Shown in pieces: positions 61,915 to 64,000 of a DNA stretch of 64,000 bases. Each line of letters starts with the position of its first letter. The first letter of the stretch is position 1. The notes under the pieces were generated by a model that had not been told where the DNA came from, did not search any database, and was given only the letters and a program-made list of their open reading frames with translations. The translations under genes and the position numbers were made by a program. This DNA comes from Rhodoferax sp. TS-BS-61-7 (GTDB lineage Bacteria; Pseudomonadota; Gammaproteobacteria; Burkholderiales; Burkholderiaceae_C). Location: positions 62,001 to 126,000 of the forward strand of contig NZ_PTQY01000004.1 of assembly GCF_002943465.1 (NCBI RefSeq). Reading direction: 5' to 3'.

Positions 61915-62958
61915 GTGGACATTACCCAGCTGCTGGCGTTCAGCGTCAAAAACAAGGCTTCTGACTTGCACCTCTCTGCCGGTCTTCCCCCCATGATCCG
62001 GGTGCACGGCGATGTGCGACGCATCAACGTGGAGCCGCTGGACCACAAGCAGGTGCACGCCATGGTGTACGACATCATGAACGACACGCAGCGCAAGATG
62101 TACGAGGAGTTTCTGGAGATCGACTTCTCGTTCGAGATCGATGGCCTGGCCCGCTTCCGCGTCAACGCCTTCAACCACAACCGCGGCGCGGGTGCAGTGT
62201 TCCGAACCATTCCAAGCAAAATCCTCTCGCTGGAGCAGCTCAACGCCCCCAAGATTTTTGCCGACCTGGCGCTCAAGCCCCGGGGCATGGTGCTGGTAAC
62301 CGGCCCCACAGGCTCGGGCAAGTCCACCACGCTGGCGGCCATGGTCAACTACCTGAATGAAACCGAGTTTGGCCACATCCTGACGGTGGAAGACCCGATT
62401 GAGTTTGTGCATGAGTCCAAGAAATGCCTGGTCAACCAGCGCGAGGTGGGCCCGCACACGCTGAGCTTTGCCGCCGCACTGCGCTCTGCACTGCGCGAAG
62501 ACCCGGACTGCATCTTGGTTGGCGAAATGCGCGATCTGGAAACCATCCGCCTGGCCATGACGGCCGCAGAAACCGGACACCTGGTGTTCGGCACCCTGCA
62601 CACGTCCAGCGCCGCCAAAACCATCGACCGGATCATTGACGTGTTCCCGGCGGACGAAAAAGAAATGGTGCGGGCCATGTTGTCCGAGTCGCTGCAAGCG
62701 GTGATCTCGCAGACCTTGTGCAAAACCAAGGATGGCCAGGGCCGCGTGGCCGCCCACGAGATCATGCTGGGCACCAGCGCGATCCGCAACCTGATCCGCG
62801 AGGCCAAGGTGGCGCAGATGTACTCCTCCATCCAGACCGGCAATAGCGTGGGCATGCAAACGCTGGACCAGAACCTGACCGACCTGGTAAAGCGCAACAT
62901 CATCAGCCCCGCAGAAGCCCGCGGCAAAGCCAAAATCCCAGAGAACTTCCCGGGGTAG
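61915..62958 (+). CDS. pilT: type IV pilus retraction ATPase PilT
   Basis: The GTG at 61915 with AAAGAGGA just upstream gives 347 residues. PilT is a hexameric ATPase that depolymerises type IV pili for twitching and DNA uptake. Seen: the N-terminal PAS-like domain (LLAFSVKNKASDLHLSAGLP), Walker A GPTGSGKS at 130-137 (Lys136 as in P. aeruginosa PilT), the Asp box ILTVEDPIEFVH, Walker B DPDCILVGEMRDLET, the His box TGHLVFGTLHTSSA, and the AIRNLIRE motif needed for retraction (about 288-295). Confidence 0.97.
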   Translation: MDITQLLAFSVKNKASDLHLSAGLPPMIRVHGDVRRINVEPLDHKQVHAMVYDIMNDTQRKMYEEFLEIDFSFEIDGLARFRVNAFNHNRGAGAVFRTIPSKILSLEQLNAPKIFADLALKPRGMVLVTGPTGSGKSTTLAAMVNYLNETEFGHILTVEDPIEFVHESKKCLVNQREVGPHTLSFAAALRSALREDPDCILVGEMRDLETIRLAMTAAETGHLVFGTLHTSSAAKTIDRIIDVFPADEKEMVRAMLSESLQAVISQTLCKTKDGQGRVAAHEIMLGTSAIRNLIREAKVAQMYSSIQTGNSVGMQTLDQNLTDLVKRNIISPAEARGKAKIPENFPG

Positions 62959-62969
62959 CTGTGGAACAC

Positions 62970-63060
62970 CCCCCGGCTTGCTCACTGCGTGTAGCCGCTT
63001 TCCCCCTTGCAGGGGGCAATGCCAGCGGCCCGGCACAGCCGGATCCGCGGCATTTCTGGT
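62970..63060 (+). repeat. GC-rich intergenic repeat-like element between pilT and pilU
   Basis: The pilT-pilU gap is filled by GGCTTGCTCACTGCGTGTAG, then a CCCCC-TTGCA-GGGGG hairpin (63002-63016), then AATGCCAGCGGCCCGGCACA and GCCGGATCCGCGG. This resembles a second interspersed repeat that I recall from Comamonadaceae intergenic regions. It is the only copy in this window, so the repeat nature is from memory. The hairpin could weaken read-through into pilU. Confidence 0.5.
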
Positions 63061-63113
63061 CTATGGGAACCTCGCGTTCCTCTGCGTCGACTTAAAGAAA
63101 GGTAGGTGTTCTT

Positions 63114-64000
63114 ATGGAACGCGATCAGGCAACAAAATTTATCAACGACTTGCTCAAGCTGATGGTCAGCCGCAATGGCAGCGACTTGTTCATCACCGCC
63201 GAGTTTCCGCCCGCCATCAAGGTGGACGGCAAGATCACCAAGGTCTCGCCCCAACCGCTGAACTCAGCCCACACCATGGCGCTGGCACGCTCCATCATGA
63301 ACGACAAGCAGGTGGCCGAGTTTGAGCGCACCAAGGAGAGCAACTTTGCCATTGCTCCCGCGGGCATTGGCCGCTTCCGCGCCAACGCGTTTATCCAGCA
63401 GGGCAAGGTCGGGCTGGTGCTGCGGGTGATTCCACAGGTGTTGCCCACCATCGACGGACTGGGCGTGCCCCAGGTACTCAAGGAAGTGGTGATGTCCAAA
63501 CGCGGGCTGACCATCATGGTTGGTGCTACGGGCTCGGGCAAGTCGACCACGCTGGCAGCCATGGTGGACTGGCGCAACGAAAAATCCTTTGGCCATATCA
63601 TCACCATTGAAGACCCGGTGGAGTTTGTGCATGCGCACAAAAACTGCGTGGTGACGCAACGCGAAGTGGGACTGGACACCGACAGCTGGGAAGCGGCACT
63701 GAAAAACACGCTGCGCCAGGCGCCCGATGTGATTTTGATGGGTGAGATCCGTGACCGCGAGACCATGGAACATGCCGTGGCTTTTGCCGAAACCGGCCAC
63801 CTGTGCCTGGCCACCCTGCACGCCAACAGCGCCAACCAGGCGTTGGACCGCATCATCAACTTCTTCCCCGAAGAGCGGCGCAGCCAGCTGCTGATGGACC
63901 TGTCGCTGAACCTCAAGGCTCTGGTTTCGCAGCGCCTGATTCCCAAGCAGGACGGCAAGGGCCGCGTCGCTGCCGTGGAGATCATGATCAACTCACCGCT
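63114..64000 (+). CDS. pilU: type IV pilus ATPase PilU, 3' end outside window
   Basis: The frame starts at the ATG at 63114 after AGGTAGGTG and runs past the window end (about 295 codons seen; the family is about 370-380). It shows the PilT fold: MVSRNGSDLFITAEFPPAIK, Walker A GATGSGKS, the Asp box IITIEDPVEFVHAHKN, Walker B APDVILMGEIRDRETM and the His box TGHLCLATLHANSA. PilU is an accessory retraction motor that works with PilT. It is in the usual pilT-pilU order, 155 bp after pilT. Confidence 0.95.
   Translation, partial: MERDQATKFINDLLKLMVSRNGSDLFITAEFPPAIKVDGKITKVSPQPLNSAHTMALARSIMNDKQVAEFERTKESNFAIAPAGIGRFRANAFIQQGKVGLVLRVIPQVLPTIDGLGVPQVLKEVVMSKRGLTIMVGATGSGKSTTLAAMVDWRNEKSFGHIITIEDPVEFVHAHKNCVVTQREVGLDTDSWEAALKNTLRQAPDVILMGEIRDRETMEHAVAFAETGHLCLATLHANSANQALDRIINFFPEERRSQLLMDLSLNLKALVSQRLIPKQDGKGRVAAVEIMINSP

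Overview
The window is GC-rich DNA (roughly 63-65 % by eye) from a betaproteobacterium. Gene content and protein style (4HB chemoreceptors ending in FKL-type tails, PhaM, DUF3567, DUF2946, DUF3108, a PilT/PilU pair next to YggS) point to Comamonadaceae, most like Rhodoferax or a close relative. This is a judgement from recall; no search was run. It looks like chromosomal backbone. There are no tRNA or rRNA genes, transposases, phage modules or CRISPR arrays.

Layout. 1-3.7 kb: a 7TMR-DISM histidine kinase cut by the window edge, divergent from a secreted lectin-like repeat protein. 3.8-12.7 kb: recG, queA, a phytase-like propeller protein, a diguanylate cyclase, a membrane HAMP/degenerate-GGDEF protein and tgt. 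12.8-21.5 kb: five chemoreceptor (MCP) genes in tandem on the minus strand, followed by a FIST sensor gene and phaM. 23.6-26.6 kb: a minus-strand copper-related group (DUF2946, PCu(A)C chaperone, DUF2946, PepSY membrane protein). 26.7-33.1 kb: marC, the formaldehyde operon (FAH hydrolase, adhC, fghA), a DUF3108 protein, a DUF3567 protein and purU. 33.1-36.6 kb: an MCP downstream of psd, then a bactofilin. 36.8-41.3 kb: a LysR regulator, a glycolate-oxidase-like flavoprotein, lrgA and lrgB, a secreted hypothetical protein and a Bor-family lipoprotein. 41.4-45.0 kb: a ProQ-family protein, a PhyH dioxygenase, asparaginase and arginase. 45.0-58.8 kb: three more MCPs, two large GGDEF-EAL proteins and a short PutA. 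58.8-64 kb: an Lrp regulator, a DUF3617 protein, an orphan substrate-binding protein, YggS, pilT and the start of pilU.

Themes. Nine MCPs, three c-di-GMP enzymes, one degenerate GGDEF protein, a FIST sensor, a histidine kinase and twitching ATPases lie within 64 kb, so the region is strongly weighted to motility and environmental sensing. Catabolic genes (proline, asparagine, arginine, formaldehyde, 2-hydroxyacids) are interleaved with these sensors.

The most unusual feature is a family of about 60-bp interspersed repeats, with nine copies in the window. Each has a 17-bp arm (GCTA...TAGC type), then a TGCTTGCGCA-like core and a GGGCTAGAGGCC-like right end. Five copies lie inside open reading frames (a DUF3108 protein, the GlcD-like protein, PutA twice, YggS). 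They are read in at least three frames on both strands, and in PutA and YggS they seem to replace native residues without changing protein length. Three further copies overlap the stop codons of two MCP genes and adhC.
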